Assembly: GCA_026724425.1 (NCBI GenBank)
Contig: JAIUCV010000084.1
Coordinates: 620,001-684,000 of the forward strand
Length of the DNA stretch: 64,000 nucleotides
Direction: 5' to 3'
From: Erythrophleum ivorense
Lineage: Eukaryota > Streptophyta > Magnoliopsida > Fabales > Fabaceae
The first letter of the stretch is position 1. Every line of letters starts with the position of its first letter. The notes beneath the pieces are model-generated. The model worked only from the letters and a program-made list of their open reading frames with translations, ran no database searches and was not told the DNA's origin. Shown here piece after piece: positions 32,100 to 43,304 of this stretch. The translations under genes and the position numbers were made by a program.

Positions 32100-32556
32100 A
32101 CCACTGAGTATTGGTGATTTGGCTAATGTTATTGTGTTATTTTGAGCTGAGTATTGATGGTTTGGTTGTGTAACACTTGTGTGTTCTGAGTTTCGATGGT
32201 ATTGGTGATAAAAAAGACAGCTATTAGGTGCCAATTATACCAACCACCACCCCCCCCCCCAGGCAAATTTACATAAAACATAACATAAAACAAATGCTAT
32301 ATTAGAATTAATGATGACATTCAGTAGCGTTGTGTTTTAATAAATAATAGCAATTACTATGTGCTATCATAACTTATACAATTGCATAACTAATAAACGC
32401 CATTGAAAACCTTACTTAACATAGCGTAGGAAAAAACGCTATCTAAAGCAACAGAGAAAAGTTAAGGGGCGCAGACACAGCGTCCACCAAAAAGCTATGC
32501 TATCATGTGATAGCGTTTTTCGTACGCAATATATGTCACATTTTCTTGTAGTGTAA

Positions 32557-32667
32557 ACTGTTAAATCTCACAGATACATAAATCACTTTGATCCTAATCA
32601 TATCGATTCAGATCCAGATTCTGCAATCAAACAGAAAACAATGAATCCCAAAACTTAAGAAAGCATA
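32557..32667. other. Host segment between the CACTA element and element W
   Basis: 111 bp of non-coding DNA. It repeats part of the sequence left of the CACTA element: CAGATACATAAAT at about 32572 and 25209. On minus it has an acceptor-like TTTGATTGCAG. The last five bases, GCATA, are the left target duplication of W. Confidence 0.6.
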
Positions 32668-34029
32668 TGAAACAACCAAGCTTTTTTTTTTTTTTTTTTA
32701 TAAGACATTATAAAATGTGGAAACTCTTTTTATAAACGATTATAAATGCGGAAATTCTCGAAAGAAATCAATAAGATTGAATCATAATAAACCGTTCAAC
32801 AAATAAACCAATAACCAACGAAACCAATAAAGAATAAGCAACCTAAACACCAGGTTTGCTACATTATTCAAATATGACTAACAACCTAACGTGAAGAATT
32901 CCTTGTCAACCACAACAAAATAGCCAATATCAAATTCCTAATCTCATCATCCTCTTCTCTCGGTCTCTTTCCGCGGAAGAACATTGCTGTTACCTGCATC
33001 ACATTGGAATAGAGATGCGTAAGTATTATCATAAATACTTAGTGAGTGGATCATCCTGCCTACAGGCCAATTACGTCAAACACTAGACAATACATCACAA
33101 TAATCAACAATAATCCACAACAAGAACAATGCTCAACAATAACAACTCACTGTCAGGAAACACCCACGTTTCCTGACACCCAGGTCGGTGTTGACCGACA
33201 CCTATATGGTGTCGATCGACGCCAGCCTCCTGAGTGTCGATCGACACTCATCGAGTGTCGGTCGACACCAGCTCAACGCCCAGACACCAGAAGCTACGAA
33301 AATCGCATAAACACATAATTTCGTGGGATTCAACCCCCACATCGATCAAACAACAATAAAACTCGACCACAACTCATGAATAACTCGAAAAACTCATCAA
33401 TAACTCGAAATCAATCAAACTCTAATGATTAACGGACCTACAGTCACGCACTCACCTTAAAACGGATTGAAAGGAAGGAAAGAGATGAAACAGCGAAGAA
33501 CAGCAACAGAACAAGCCTCCAAACTTCAAAATCACCCTAGAAATCACCTTTTCCTCTCTAAAAACTCTCTGCCTCGAAAAAGTCACTTTCTGCGCGGCCA
33601 CAGGGCTTTTAATCGCGAAATAGGGTTTCCATCGCCTAAACCGGACAAAACCAGCCGACTTAAATCAAACCGGTCGATTTCACAATAACCGGTGTCGATC
33701 GACACCCTTCCTTGATATCGGTCGACACCCATCGACCAAACCAACACAAACCACAAATCAAACGCGTAATCGACTTAAACCGGAATTGATTTCTCAAACC
33801 GGTGTCGATCGACACACCCCTTGGTGTCGATCGACACTAGGTATTTAGAAGCTTTTCACACATTTTCTTCGAGATAAATGAACCTTAAACCAACTATACA
33901 ACAATCAAACAAGAACATGTACAGTCAATCCTCGATTCGCACCTCAAAGAGCGTATGTAATCTACCCCCAAATCCCTAATGTCGTCCGATACCACTTTTA
34001 ACATAACTTTCTGGTTCGCGGATGTTACA
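32668..34029 (-). repeat. 3' LTR of W
   Basis: 1362 bp. It keeps a ~222-bp block (about 33207-33428) absent from the right LTR. Palindromes lie at about 33183-33270, 33692-33728, 33803-33838 and 33980. A poly-T run at 32681-32699 is shared with the right LTR. Confidence 0.9.
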
Positions 34030-34153
34030 ATTCTCCCCCACTAAACTGGATTCGTCCTCGAATCCCAACACAAACGTCTCTCCAAAACCTCAAAAACTCA
34101 CTTTTTAGTCCTATGTTATACGCATGTTTCCAAGACATTATTACTCTCAATGC

Positions 34154-34356
34154 CGTAACCCACCGTCACGATATCTATATTGCGGCCCACCGCCACAATA
34201 TCCATACTGCGGCCCACCGCCACAGTATCCAAACCGTGACCCACCATCACGAAAACAACCCATATCGAGGTAGCGACCCCCAATATAAGTCTGTCGGGCA
34301 CCCACCGTCCCAACAAAAGTAGACCCACCGTCTACTCTAAAGGCCCACCGCCTCTA
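34154..34356 (-). other. Tandem hairpin array with GGTGG loops, copy in W
   Basis: Read on minus (transcript sense), from right to left: TAGAGGC/GCCTTTA (34338-34356), AGTAGAC/GTCTACT (34318-34336, seven perfect pairs), a weaker GGGAC hairpin (about 34295-34313), TATTGGGG/CCTCGATA around GTCGCTA (about 34263-34285), CGTGAT/GTCACG (34235-34251), ATACTGTGGC/GCCGCAGTAT (34204-34228, ten pairs), TATTGTGGC/GCCGCAATA (34178-34200, nine pairs) and CGTGAC/GTTACG (34154-34170). All but the GTCGCTA one have loop GGTGG. Non-Watson-Crick pairs are mostly G-U in the transcript sense. Confidence 0.75.
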
Positions 34357-34402
34357 GATAAAACGAGTAATAACACTGAAACGCATACCAACATATGACT
34401 AA

Positions 34403-35220
34403 GGTGGTGATTGGTTAACCCGCTACCACCCGCAAACGCAGCTTTTGCGGGTAGTAGCGGTTATTGGTGTTTGACAACAATCATCGCAAACGCTTTCAAC
34501 CGCTTCAAACCGCTCCAGATCCCTCAAGATTCCTCAAAATCAAAAGCTCCTTCCCAGCAGCGTTTGCGGTTGCGGGCGGTTGCAGGTGGATAATTAAAAA
34601 AAAAAAAATCAAAAACACAAATTTATTTAAAATCTGAAAATAAATAATAATCTTTATTAAAAAATTAAGATTTTGATATTATAATCACAATAAAAATAAA
34701 AATATTTGATATTTGTTTGGTAAAATTCATTAAAAACATATTACAATTTTATATTTCTAAGTTCTACAAATTAAAGTTCTCTTCATAAATGTTCACATCA
34801 TACTAATATATATATATATACATATCTAACAAAAAATAAAATGGTAATCTAAATTTAATTTCCACACTAAATTTTAATAAAAATCACATTTTATCTAAAT
34901 TATAGAAATTAAAAGATGAACATAAATATTATATACATATTATTTCTTATAAATTTTTATTATTAATTATGTTGAATTATAAATTTATAATTGTTCAATA
35001 TAATATAGTTTTAATGTTTTATAATTATAAAATGTGTTTATATTGTTAATTTATTGTTAAACTGCTATTTTACCCGCTGGTCAACCAGTCAAAAATATTC
35101 CGCAAACGCATCAGCTCTCAATCGCTATACCAGTCGTACAAACAACTTAATTACGCGTTTAACCGCAAACTCCCACTTCAGCAAACTCCCGCAACCGCAA
35201 CGTTTAAACCAGTCAGGCCC
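34403..35220. mobile_element. Harbinger-like MITE in the 3' region of W
   Basis: Ends GGTGGTGATTGGTTAA and, from the other side, GGGCCTGACTGGTTTAA; duplication TAA at 34400-34402 and 35221-35223. The sub-terminal parts repeat GCAAACGC/GCGTTTGCGG words in both orientations; the middle is AT-rich and non-coding (818 bp). The related 3' regions of X and Y lack it. Confidence 0.75.
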
Positions 35221-35410
35221 TAAAAACTTTCAATGACCCCACCGGCCAAAGAAACTCGTAACATCCCAAACCATAACCAAAAATATGAGGCAAAACTCCA
35301 TCTCATATAACTCCAAAAATGTATATCGTACAACGAAACGAAAATACATAAATCTAAAACCCACAACAACAAAACCAAAAGCAAGACTAGAACCATAAAG
35401 ATGAAGAAGT

Positions 35411-38400
35411 TCACTCCACAGCCTGCTTGTCGAGCCACTTTCCGAACTTCAGCTTCATCTTTGCCTCTGGCTCCCAAGTCTGCTCCTCTGTGCCACTACA
35501 GTCCCACAAGACTCTCAACAATGGCACCCTCTTGTTCCGCAGAACCTTGACTCTCCTCTCAAGAATCCTCACCGGAACTGCCGGAACTGTCATATCTGGC
35601 TGCAGATCCTCTGGAATCTCAGCCACTAACTCCTCTGAAGGATGCAAACACCTCCTCAACATAGAAACATGAAACACCTTGTGAAAGGCGCTCATAATCG
35701 GTGGCAACTCCAACCGATAAGCCACTGGCCCAACTCGCTCCACTACTGGAAACGGACCCATAAAACGCGGACTGAGCTTGTTCTCTGCTATGGACCTGTT
35801 AGGGCCCCGCAACATAGCCATCTTGAGATAAACTCTATCTCCCACCTGAAACTCAAGCTCACGACGCCGCCTATCTGCATAACTCCTCTGTCTATCCTGA
35901 GCCTCCTTCATGTTCAGCCTCAAGACACGGATCTTCTCCGTCGTCTCCTGAACAAAAGTAGCTCCAAACATGCTGCGCTCCCCCACTTGGGTCCAACATA
36001 AGGGTGTCCTACATGGCCTCCCATACAAAGCCTCATAAGGAACCATGCCAATACTAGACTGAAAACTGTTGTTATAGGCAAACTCTGCCAAACACAGATG
36101 ATCAGCCCAATGACCACCCCAATCCAGTACACACATCCTAAGCAGATCCTCCAAAGTCTGAATAGTCCTCTCTGACTGCCCATCTGTCTGCGGATGATAC
36201 GCTGTACTCATATGCACCTTAGTGCCCATCTCAGTCTGAAATGCCCTCCAAAACTCTGAAGCAAACCTCGGATCTCTATCCGACACAATACTGGCTGGCA
36301 CTCCATGCAGCCTCACAATCTCTCGCACAAACTTCCTAGCCAAGACAGCTGCTCCATCTGTCTTCTTGATGGCCAAGAAATGTGCTGACTTGGTCAAGCG
36401 ATCCACAATGACCCAAATAGCATCGAATGTCCGTGAGATAGGCAATCCCACAACAAAATCCATAGTGATCATATCCCACTTCCACTCTGGAATGGGTAAA
36501 CTCTGCAAAAGACCACTGGGCACCTGATGCTCTGCCTTGACCAAAGAACAAGTGTTGCACCTCGCAACCCAATATGCCACATCTCTCTTCATCCCAACTC
36601 AATGATAATACCGTTTGAGGTCACGGTACATCTTGGTCGCACCCGGATGAATCGAAAACTTGCTCGAATGAGCCTCTCTCAAAACCTCCTGCCTCAACTC
36701 CACATCCTTGGGCACACAAACTCGCCCACGAACCAAGATAGTCCCATTCGAAGAAACCTGATACTCAGAACCAACCGCCTGCGAAGCATCAATCAAATCC
36801 TGATCACTCTGCTGCGCCACTCTGATCCTACTGAGTAAGTCTGCCTGATCAGCTGCCTCCAAACCCAAAGGCTCCTCGGAAATAGCACAAAGACGCAATG
36901 TACTAATCTCGCTGACCAAAGCCTCAACACCACGCTCTCTATCTGAATCAACCCTCCGTCGACTCAAAGCATCTGCCACCAAATTGGCCTTGCCCGGATG
37001 ATAAGCAATATCCAGGTCATAGTCTGCCAGAAACTCCACCCAACGCGTCTGCCTCGCATTCAGCAAAGGCTGAGTAAAGATATGCTGTAGACTCTTGTGA
37101 TCTGTAAAGATCTGCACTATGCCACCATAAAGATAAGACCTCCAAATCTTGAGTGCAAACACCACTGCTCCCAACTCAAGATCATGTGTAGGACGGTTGC
37201 GCTCACTACCCTGCAACTGCCTCGAAGCATAGGCAATCACTCTTCCCTCCTGCATCAAAACACAACCAAGCCCAACACCTGAAGCATCGGTGTACACTAC
37301 ATATGGCTTCCCCGGATCGGGTAATGCCAAAACTGGTGTACTAGTCAACATCTCCTTGAGCTTCCCAAAGCTCTCCTCGCACTCATGCGACCACACAAAC
37401 GGCACCTCCTTGCCAGTCAACCTCGTCATCGGCTGAGACATACTCGCAAACCCCTTGACGAATCTCCTGTAGTAGCCTGCTAAACCCAGAAAACTCCTGA
37501 TCTCGGTAGCACTACTCGGTCTAGGCCAATCTCTGATAGCCTCAATCTTAGCCAGATCCACAGAAACTCCCTCTGCAGAAACAATATGGCCAAGAAAACC
37601 CATCTCTCTCTGCCAAAAGCTGCACTTGCTCAACTTAGCAAAAAGCTTATGCTCTCGAATCTTCTCCAAAACAAGCCTCAAATGCGTCGCATGCTCCTCT
37701 GGACTCCTCGAATACACCAAAATATCATCTATGAATATGATGACAAACACATCCAGAAACTCCCTGAACACGTCGTTCATCAATCTCATGAACGCTGCCG
37801 GCGCATTAGTCAAACCAAAAGGCATGACCACAAACTCGAAATGCCCATGCCTCGTCCGAAAAGCTGTCTTCCAGACATCTGCCTCATCTATCGGAATCTG
37901 ATGATATCCCGACGCCAAGTCAATCTTGGAGAACCAAGTAGCACCTCTCAACTGATCCAACAACTCATCGATCCTCGGAAGTGGGTACCTGTTCTTCACT
38001 GTGACTCGGTTAAGTCCCCGGTAATCAATGCACAACCGAAAACTACCATCCTTCTTCTTAACAAACAAAACTGGCGCTCCCCACGGCGAAACACTCGGTC
38101 GGATGAACCCTTTACTCAAAAGGTCCTCTAGCTGCTTCTTCAGCTCTGCCATCTCTGCTGGAGCCATCCTGTAAGGTGTCTTCGATATCGGAGCTATCCC
38201 GGGCTCTAAATCAATAGTGAAATGATCTGACCGAGATGGTGGCAATCCCTTCAGCAACCGAAATACATCCTCAAAATCCTGGACAACCTGAATATCCTGC
38301 AAAACCACCTCACCACTGGACTCTGTCATAGTAATCGTCGCCAAATAGGCTTCGCAGCCCCTCTCTAACAACTGCTCTGCCTGAATAGCTGAGATCACTA

Positions 38401-38775
38401 TACTCCCCGAAGTCGGTCTCACTCCCTGATAAACCAACTTCCCTGCATCCCGCTCAAACACAACTCTACCTCTGTAGCAATCCAGATGAACTCGGTAAGA
38501 AAATAACCAGTCCATCCCCAAAATCACGTCATACAGCTCCACCGGGCTGATGACCAAATCCTCTGGCATAGACTGCCCCGCAATCCGCACATCAACTGCT
38601 CTAGCTCTGCCCGAAGTAGCCAAATAACCACCACCTGCCACCTTGACAAAGCCTGAAGCCTCGCCCTCGCTACTCTGAATACCACTACTCTCAGCTCTCT
38701 CCGGAGTAATGAAGCAATTAGATGCTCCCGAGTCAAACAGAACGTGAGACTCAAATCCACCAACTAACAAGGTCC
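35411..38775 (-). pseudogene. pol: pol of W: protease, RT, RNase H, integrase, chromodomain (one stop codon)
   Basis: One frame of about 1121 codons interrupted only by TGA at 36601-36599, where the zinc-finger Trp (YYH-W-VGMKRD) would be. Order: GTLLVGGFESH, protease LFDSGAS; RT with VSPWGAPVLFVKKKDG, MPFGLTNAPAAFM and VIIFIDDILVYS; RNase H with YTDASGVGLG, ELGAVVFAL and FTDHKSL; H2C2 finger IHPGATKMY...CNTC; integrase with TMDFVVGLP, SDRDPRF and DGQSERTIQ; chromodomain-like C-terminus (VRILERRVKVLRNKRVPLL, EEQTWEPEAKM). The first exon base follows the acceptor GCGTAG. Such proteins mature in particles, copy the RNA and insert DNA, with the chromodomain directing it to marked chromatin. Confidence 0.9.
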
Positions 38776-38888
38776 CTACGCACACCACAAGTGTTGAGAA
38801 CCTCTAACTCTATCACAGTAAAATAACAGAAACAGACAACACCAACAATTCTATTGTAAGAATTTACAAGTCTGAGTCAAGATTTTAC
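38776..38888 (-). other. Intron at the gag-protease junction of W (113 bp)
   Basis: Donor CACAG|GTAAAATC at 38888, acceptor GTGTGCGTAG|GG at 38776. The T-rich interior has TTTTACTGTGATAG before the acceptor. Splicing joins GQTSQSGQIT to GTLLVGG in frame; retention adds GKILTQTCKFLQ and stops. Position, ends and phase equal those of X, while length differs by two bases. Confidence 0.75.
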
Positions 38889-40285
38889 CTGTGATCTGGC
38901 CTGACTGACTGGTCTGGCCCACCTCTGCCGAAGTATAGACACGCGGCGCTCCACCTGACTGCAACGCTGCAACCTGACCTGCCGACTGAATAGCCAACGG
39001 CTGAATCGCTGCTGCCACTGCTCTCTGCTGCAACTTGGGACACATTGTCTTGATATGCCCCGGCTCCCTGCAATAGAAGCACACTGTCGTCTCTCTGGAT
39101 CCCGCCCTCTTGGGGCAAGTCGCAACTCTGTGATCCAGACTCCCACACCCAAAGCAACCACCCGTACTCGGGCTACTAGCAGATATCTCCTATGCTCTCC
39201 TCTTCTGGCCCTGCGCAGGCCTGCCGCCCCTGCCATGACCCGAACCGTAACCTCTATGCTGCTGATGCTGCTGCTGGCTCCGAGGATGGGTAGCAGGAAC
39301 AACTGCAACTGGTACAACTGCCGAACTCACCAGCTCACGCAAGTCCTCCTCAATGGACGCTGCCAACTCCACTAAACCAGCTCTAGTGTGGTACATACCA
39401 CCTCTGCACTGAGTCCTGATGTTCCTCCGAAGCCCCTGAAGAAACCTCGACATCAATGCCCGCTCACTCACCAGCTCACCACCAGAATAAACCACCAATC
39501 TGCAGAACTCTGCATCATACTCCCGTACAAACCTCTCACCCTGCGTCAAGTCTAAAAACCTCAACTGCAGTCTGTCACGAGCCTCCTGAGGGAAAAACTT
39601 GTGGTTGAACTCCTCGACGAAGTCAACCCAAGTCCAAACCTCTCTCCAGGTCCTAACAGACCTCCACCATAAATGTGCATCACCTCCAAGGTAGTGCACT
39701 GCCAACTCAACCTGAAACTGCTCCGGACAACGAACCGAATCGAAGTTCCTCTCTAACCTCTGACGCCACTCGTCAGCCTGCTCTGGAGTAACACCACCCT
39801 CAAACGTAGGCGTGCCAATCCTCTGCATCTCCCTCATCATCTCACGATAAGGCGAATACCCAACCGTAACACCCTGCTGCCCGCAGCCTCCTGCTGCTCA
39901 ACAAAACCGGCACCAACCTGTGCCCCGGCCGCTGGAGGTGCAACCGGAGCCTGCTGTGGAATTGCCTGAGGAAGACGTGCCAACAACTGCGTCAGTAGCC
40001 CCACAATCAACTCTCCCTGAGCTAAAGCAGCGCCCCCACCGGGAACCGCTCCAGCTCCTGCGCCACCACTGGCACCTGAGTTAGCCCCACCGGCCAACGA
40101 AACAGACTGTGTCACCGACGCTGCCGCCACACTAGGCGTTGCACTCTCCACTGAGACCTCAGCCTCTGGCACACCACGACCAGCACCCCGACCTCCACGA
40201 CCCGCTGCTCGCCCACCGCGACCAGCTCCCCTACCCCCACGGGCTGAACCGCGACCACGACCACGGCCACGACCACGACCTGCAT
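38889..40285 (-). pseudogene. gag: gag of W (frameshift and one stop)
   Basis: The leader is an Arg/Gly-rich stretch (GRGRGRGRGRGS). Relative to Y about four bases are lost at the start codon, so the ATG at about 40281 is out of frame. A frameshift lies near 39850-39870, between VEQQEAAG and YSPYREMM. The core (DEWRQRLERNFDSVRCPEQF, YLGGDAHLWWRSVRTW, FFPQEARDRLQLRFLDL, FLQGLRRNIRTQ) is intact to a TAG at about 39190. Two CCHC knuckles follow, CFGCGSLDHRVATC and CFYCREPGHIKTMC, ending at the donor at 38889. Gag would coat and package element RNA. Confidence 0.82.
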
Positions 40286-40330
40286 CTCTGCACTACCACC
40301 AAGTACAGAAAAAGAGCAAAGTCAACAAAA

Positions 40331-41475
40331 TGAAACAACCAAGCTTTTTTTTTTTTTTTTTTTAATAAGACATTATAAAATGCGGAAACTCTTTTTATAA
40401 ACGATTATAAATGCGGAAATTCTCGAAAGAAATCAATAAGATTAAATCATAATAAACCGTTCAACAAATAAACCAATAACCAACGAAACCAATAAAGAAT
40501 AAGCAACCTAAACACCAGGTTTGCTACATTATTCAAATATGACTAACACCCTAACGTGAAGAATTCCTTGTCAACCACAACAAAATAGCCAATATCAAAT
40601 TCCTAATCTCATCATCCTCTTCTCTCGGTCTCTTTCCGCGGAAGAACATTGCTGTTACCTGCATCACATTGGAATAGAGATGCGTAAGTATTATCATAAA
40701 TACTTAGTGAGTGGATCATCCTGCCTACAGGCCAATTACGTCAAACACTAGACAATACATCACAATAATCAACAATAATCCACAACAAGAACAATGCTCA
40801 ACGATAACAACTCCCTGTCAGGAAACACCCACGTTTCCTGACACCCAGGTCGGTGTCGACCGACACATATATGGTTAACGGACCTACAGTCACGCACTCA
40901 CCTTAAAACGGATTGAAAGGAAGGAAAGAGATGAAACAGCGAAGAACAGCAACAGAACAAGCCTCCAAACTCCAAAATCACCCTAGAAATCACCTTTTCC
41001 TCTCTGAAAACTCTCTGCCTCGAAAAAGTCACTTTCTGCGCGGCCACAGGGCTTTTAATCGCGAAATAGGGTTTCCATCGCCTAAACCGGACAAAACCAG
41101 CCGACTTAAATCAAACCGGTCGATTTCACAATAACCGGTGTCGATCGACACCCTTCCTTGGTGTCGGTCGACACCCATCGACCAAACCAACACAAACCAC
41201 AAATCAAACGCGTAATCGACTTAAACCGGAATTGATTTCTCAAACCGGTGTCGATCGATACACCCCTTGGTGTCGATCGACACTAGGTATTTAGAAGCTT
41301 TTCACACATTTTCTTCGAGATAAATGATCCTTAAACCAACTGTACAACAATCAAACAAGAACATGTACAGTCAATCCTCGATTCGCACCTCAAAGAGCGT
41401 ATGTAATCTACCCCCAAATCCCTAATGTCGTCCGATACCACTTTTAACACAACTTTCTGGTTCGCGGATGTTACA
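40331..41475 (-). repeat. 5' LTR of W
   Basis: 1145 bp, over 97% like the left LTR outside a deletion of about 222 bp near 40873. Internal to it, at 40330, the sequence goes straight into gag-leader-like ACTTTGCTCTTTTTCTG; the expected TGGTATCAGA primer site and ~150 bp of leader present in Y are missing. Palindromes at about 40851, 41138, 41161, 41248 and 41270. Confidence 0.9.
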
Positions 41476-41817
41476 GCATATCACCTTGGAATCCCTCACG
41501 AGATGTACGTATATGGATCAAATAGTCTTTGAATCGATTAATTCGAAAAGAGAAAGATGAATACCCAACAACGAAAGGATCGAAACGATGTTTCGCTGGA
41601 ATAGCTCAAAACCCCACCTGAGATATCCTTATTTCTCAAAACCCTACATGAGAAATCTGCAAACTTCCAAGAAAAAAAAAACTCCAAACTGAAGAAAATC
41701 CAAGCATTTTGACCCTCCATCTAGCAGAAATCGGTACAATAAAACTTGAAACCCATACAAATCTTACATAAATGAGAGAGATGAGAGCGTGAGAGAGAGG
41801 AGGCATGAGAGGGCATG
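41476..41817. other. Host segment right of W
   Basis: It starts with the second GCATA. On minus it resembles a 5' leader: pyrimidine-rich CTCTCTCTCACGCTCTC, then a donor-like TATGTAAGATTTG at about 41768. It is probably the upstream part of the BSH-like locus left of the CACTA element. No reliable coding exon is seen. Confidence 0.45.
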
Positions 41818-42942
41818 TGAAACAACCAAACTTTTTTTTTTAATAATTAAGTAGATACTAGCAATGTGGAAATCCTCAAATAAAAATTTAATAAATAATA
41901 ATCAATAATTAATCAATTCAACCAATAATCAATTCCAGAATATTAAAAATCTAGCAACCTAAACACCAAATTAAATGAAAGAAACAACTAAAACTCTAAA
42001 AATCCTATCATGCTCTTCTCCGCCCTTGATTACGACATCACACATTTCTTTTACCTGCATCATATGGCAAAAAGATATGCGTAAGAACTTCATAAATACT
42101 TAGTAAGACGGTCCTCCCGTCTACATGCTAATTACGCAATTACTAAAAAATAAACAACATAATTACAATAACCATACAACGCATGAAACCACATGGGTGT
42201 CGACCGACACTCATAACCTTGGTGTCGAGCGACACCAACTGGTGTCGGTCGACACTCAAGTTACAGATCGAGAGACAAAGACGAAGAACAGTGCGAAAAA
42301 ACGAAAACACCTAAAATCCTCACGATAACTCGATTAAACACGACAATCAACACGAAATCATCACACAATCAATCCACAAATCAATTTCTCTAGTATTTAC
42401 GAGCCTATGGTCGCGCACTCTCCTCAAATTCGGATTGGAAAAGGGGAAAACGAGAGAAACAATGAACATGCGATGAACAGTGACGAACTACGATCCAAGA
42501 ACTCAAATTTCACCTTGAAATCTATATTTCTCTTCTTCTCTAACATTTTCTCCCAAAAACCACGAAGAAATGCGGCTCCTCCACTTAATATATTGAGACT
42601 TACGGCTTCTACTAAACCAAACCACCGAACCGGTCGATTAAAATCGAACCGAAACCAACTCTCATAACCAGTGTCGACCGACACCCTCCCTGGTGTCGCT
42701 CGACGCCACCAACCAAAAACGATAATTTAATTTACGGATGTTACAATTCTCCCACACTAAACTAGATTCGACCTCGAATCCCAACCAAACACGTCTACCA
42801 AAGACCACAATCCTGGCCCTTCTTGGCCAACCACTAGAGATCCTCACCTGATCTCAGAGACTCGCTTCTAACCCTACTTTATACGCACGTTTCCAGATAT
42901 CTTTTACTCTTAACTCGTTAACACACTGTTTATACTGAGACC

Positions 42943-43140
42943 CACTTGTCCCATATATATAAGCCCATCGGGGACCCACCATCCCCAAAGGAAAGTTAGG
43001 AGAACCACCATCTCTTGATACTCATATCGCGACCCACTTGTCGCTAATGAGATAAGTCTGCCGGAAAACCACCATCTCTTAAAATGTGTAATGAGTTACG
43101 CGGGCACCCACCGTCCCTAGAGTAATAAATTCTAAAATGC
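42943..43140 (-). other. Hairpin array with GGTGG or AAGTGG loops, copy in V
   Basis: On minus: GGGGAT/GTCCCC around GGTGG (42970-42986, all pairs formed with one G-U), AAGAGAT/TTCTCC around GGTGG (about 43000-43017) and GCGAC/GTCGC around AAGTGG (about 43028-43043). Decayed versions lie near 42938-42952, 43062-43080 and 43100-43118. Stems differ again from those of X, Y and W. Confidence 0.62.
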
Positions 43141-43304
43141 CTATAACATAAGTGATTAGAATCGTCTCACGACCCTTACCGGTCAATAACTCGTAACATC
43201 CGAGACCTCCTTGTCGAACCACTTTATGAAAACGAAAATACAAGAAACGACAACATAGCACAAGGCTAAACAACTAGAACCACAAAGATGAAGAAGCTCA
43301 CTCC

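Larger units (their letters stand above)
25232..32553 (+). mobile_element. Complete CACTA (En/Spm) DNA transposon, 7322 bp
   Basis: The ends are CACTACAAGAAAAT and its complement ATTTTCTTGTAGTG, flanked by the 3-bp duplication TAA (25229-25231 and 32554-32556). Subterminal sequences hold many copies of a GATAGCGTTTT motif in both orientations (about 25265-25410 and 32290-32520). Inside are a TNP2-type transposase gene, now broken, and a TNPA-like gene that appears open. The clean ends suggest the element could still be mobilised if a transposase were supplied by a relative. Confidence 0.92.
32668..41475 (-). mobile_element. Tekay-type Ty3/gypsy retrotransposon W, nearly complete (8.8 kb)
   Basis: LTRs 32668-34029 and 40331-41475 (TGTAACATCC...TTGTTTCA on minus) are flanked by the exact 5-bp duplication GCATA (32663-32667, 41476-41480). 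From right to left: 5' LTR, gag, gag-protease intron, protease, RT, RNase H, integrase, chromodomain, a spacer with the hairpin array and an inserted MITE, 3' LTR. Defects are few: primer site deleted, gag start and frame damaged, one stop in gag and one in pol. It is the best reference copy for X, Y and V. Confidence 0.92.

Noticed and set aside
37586..38131. 181-codon plus-strand frame within W
   Set aside because: It is antisense to the RT core of W and has no own motif; the minus-strand frame is the coding one.
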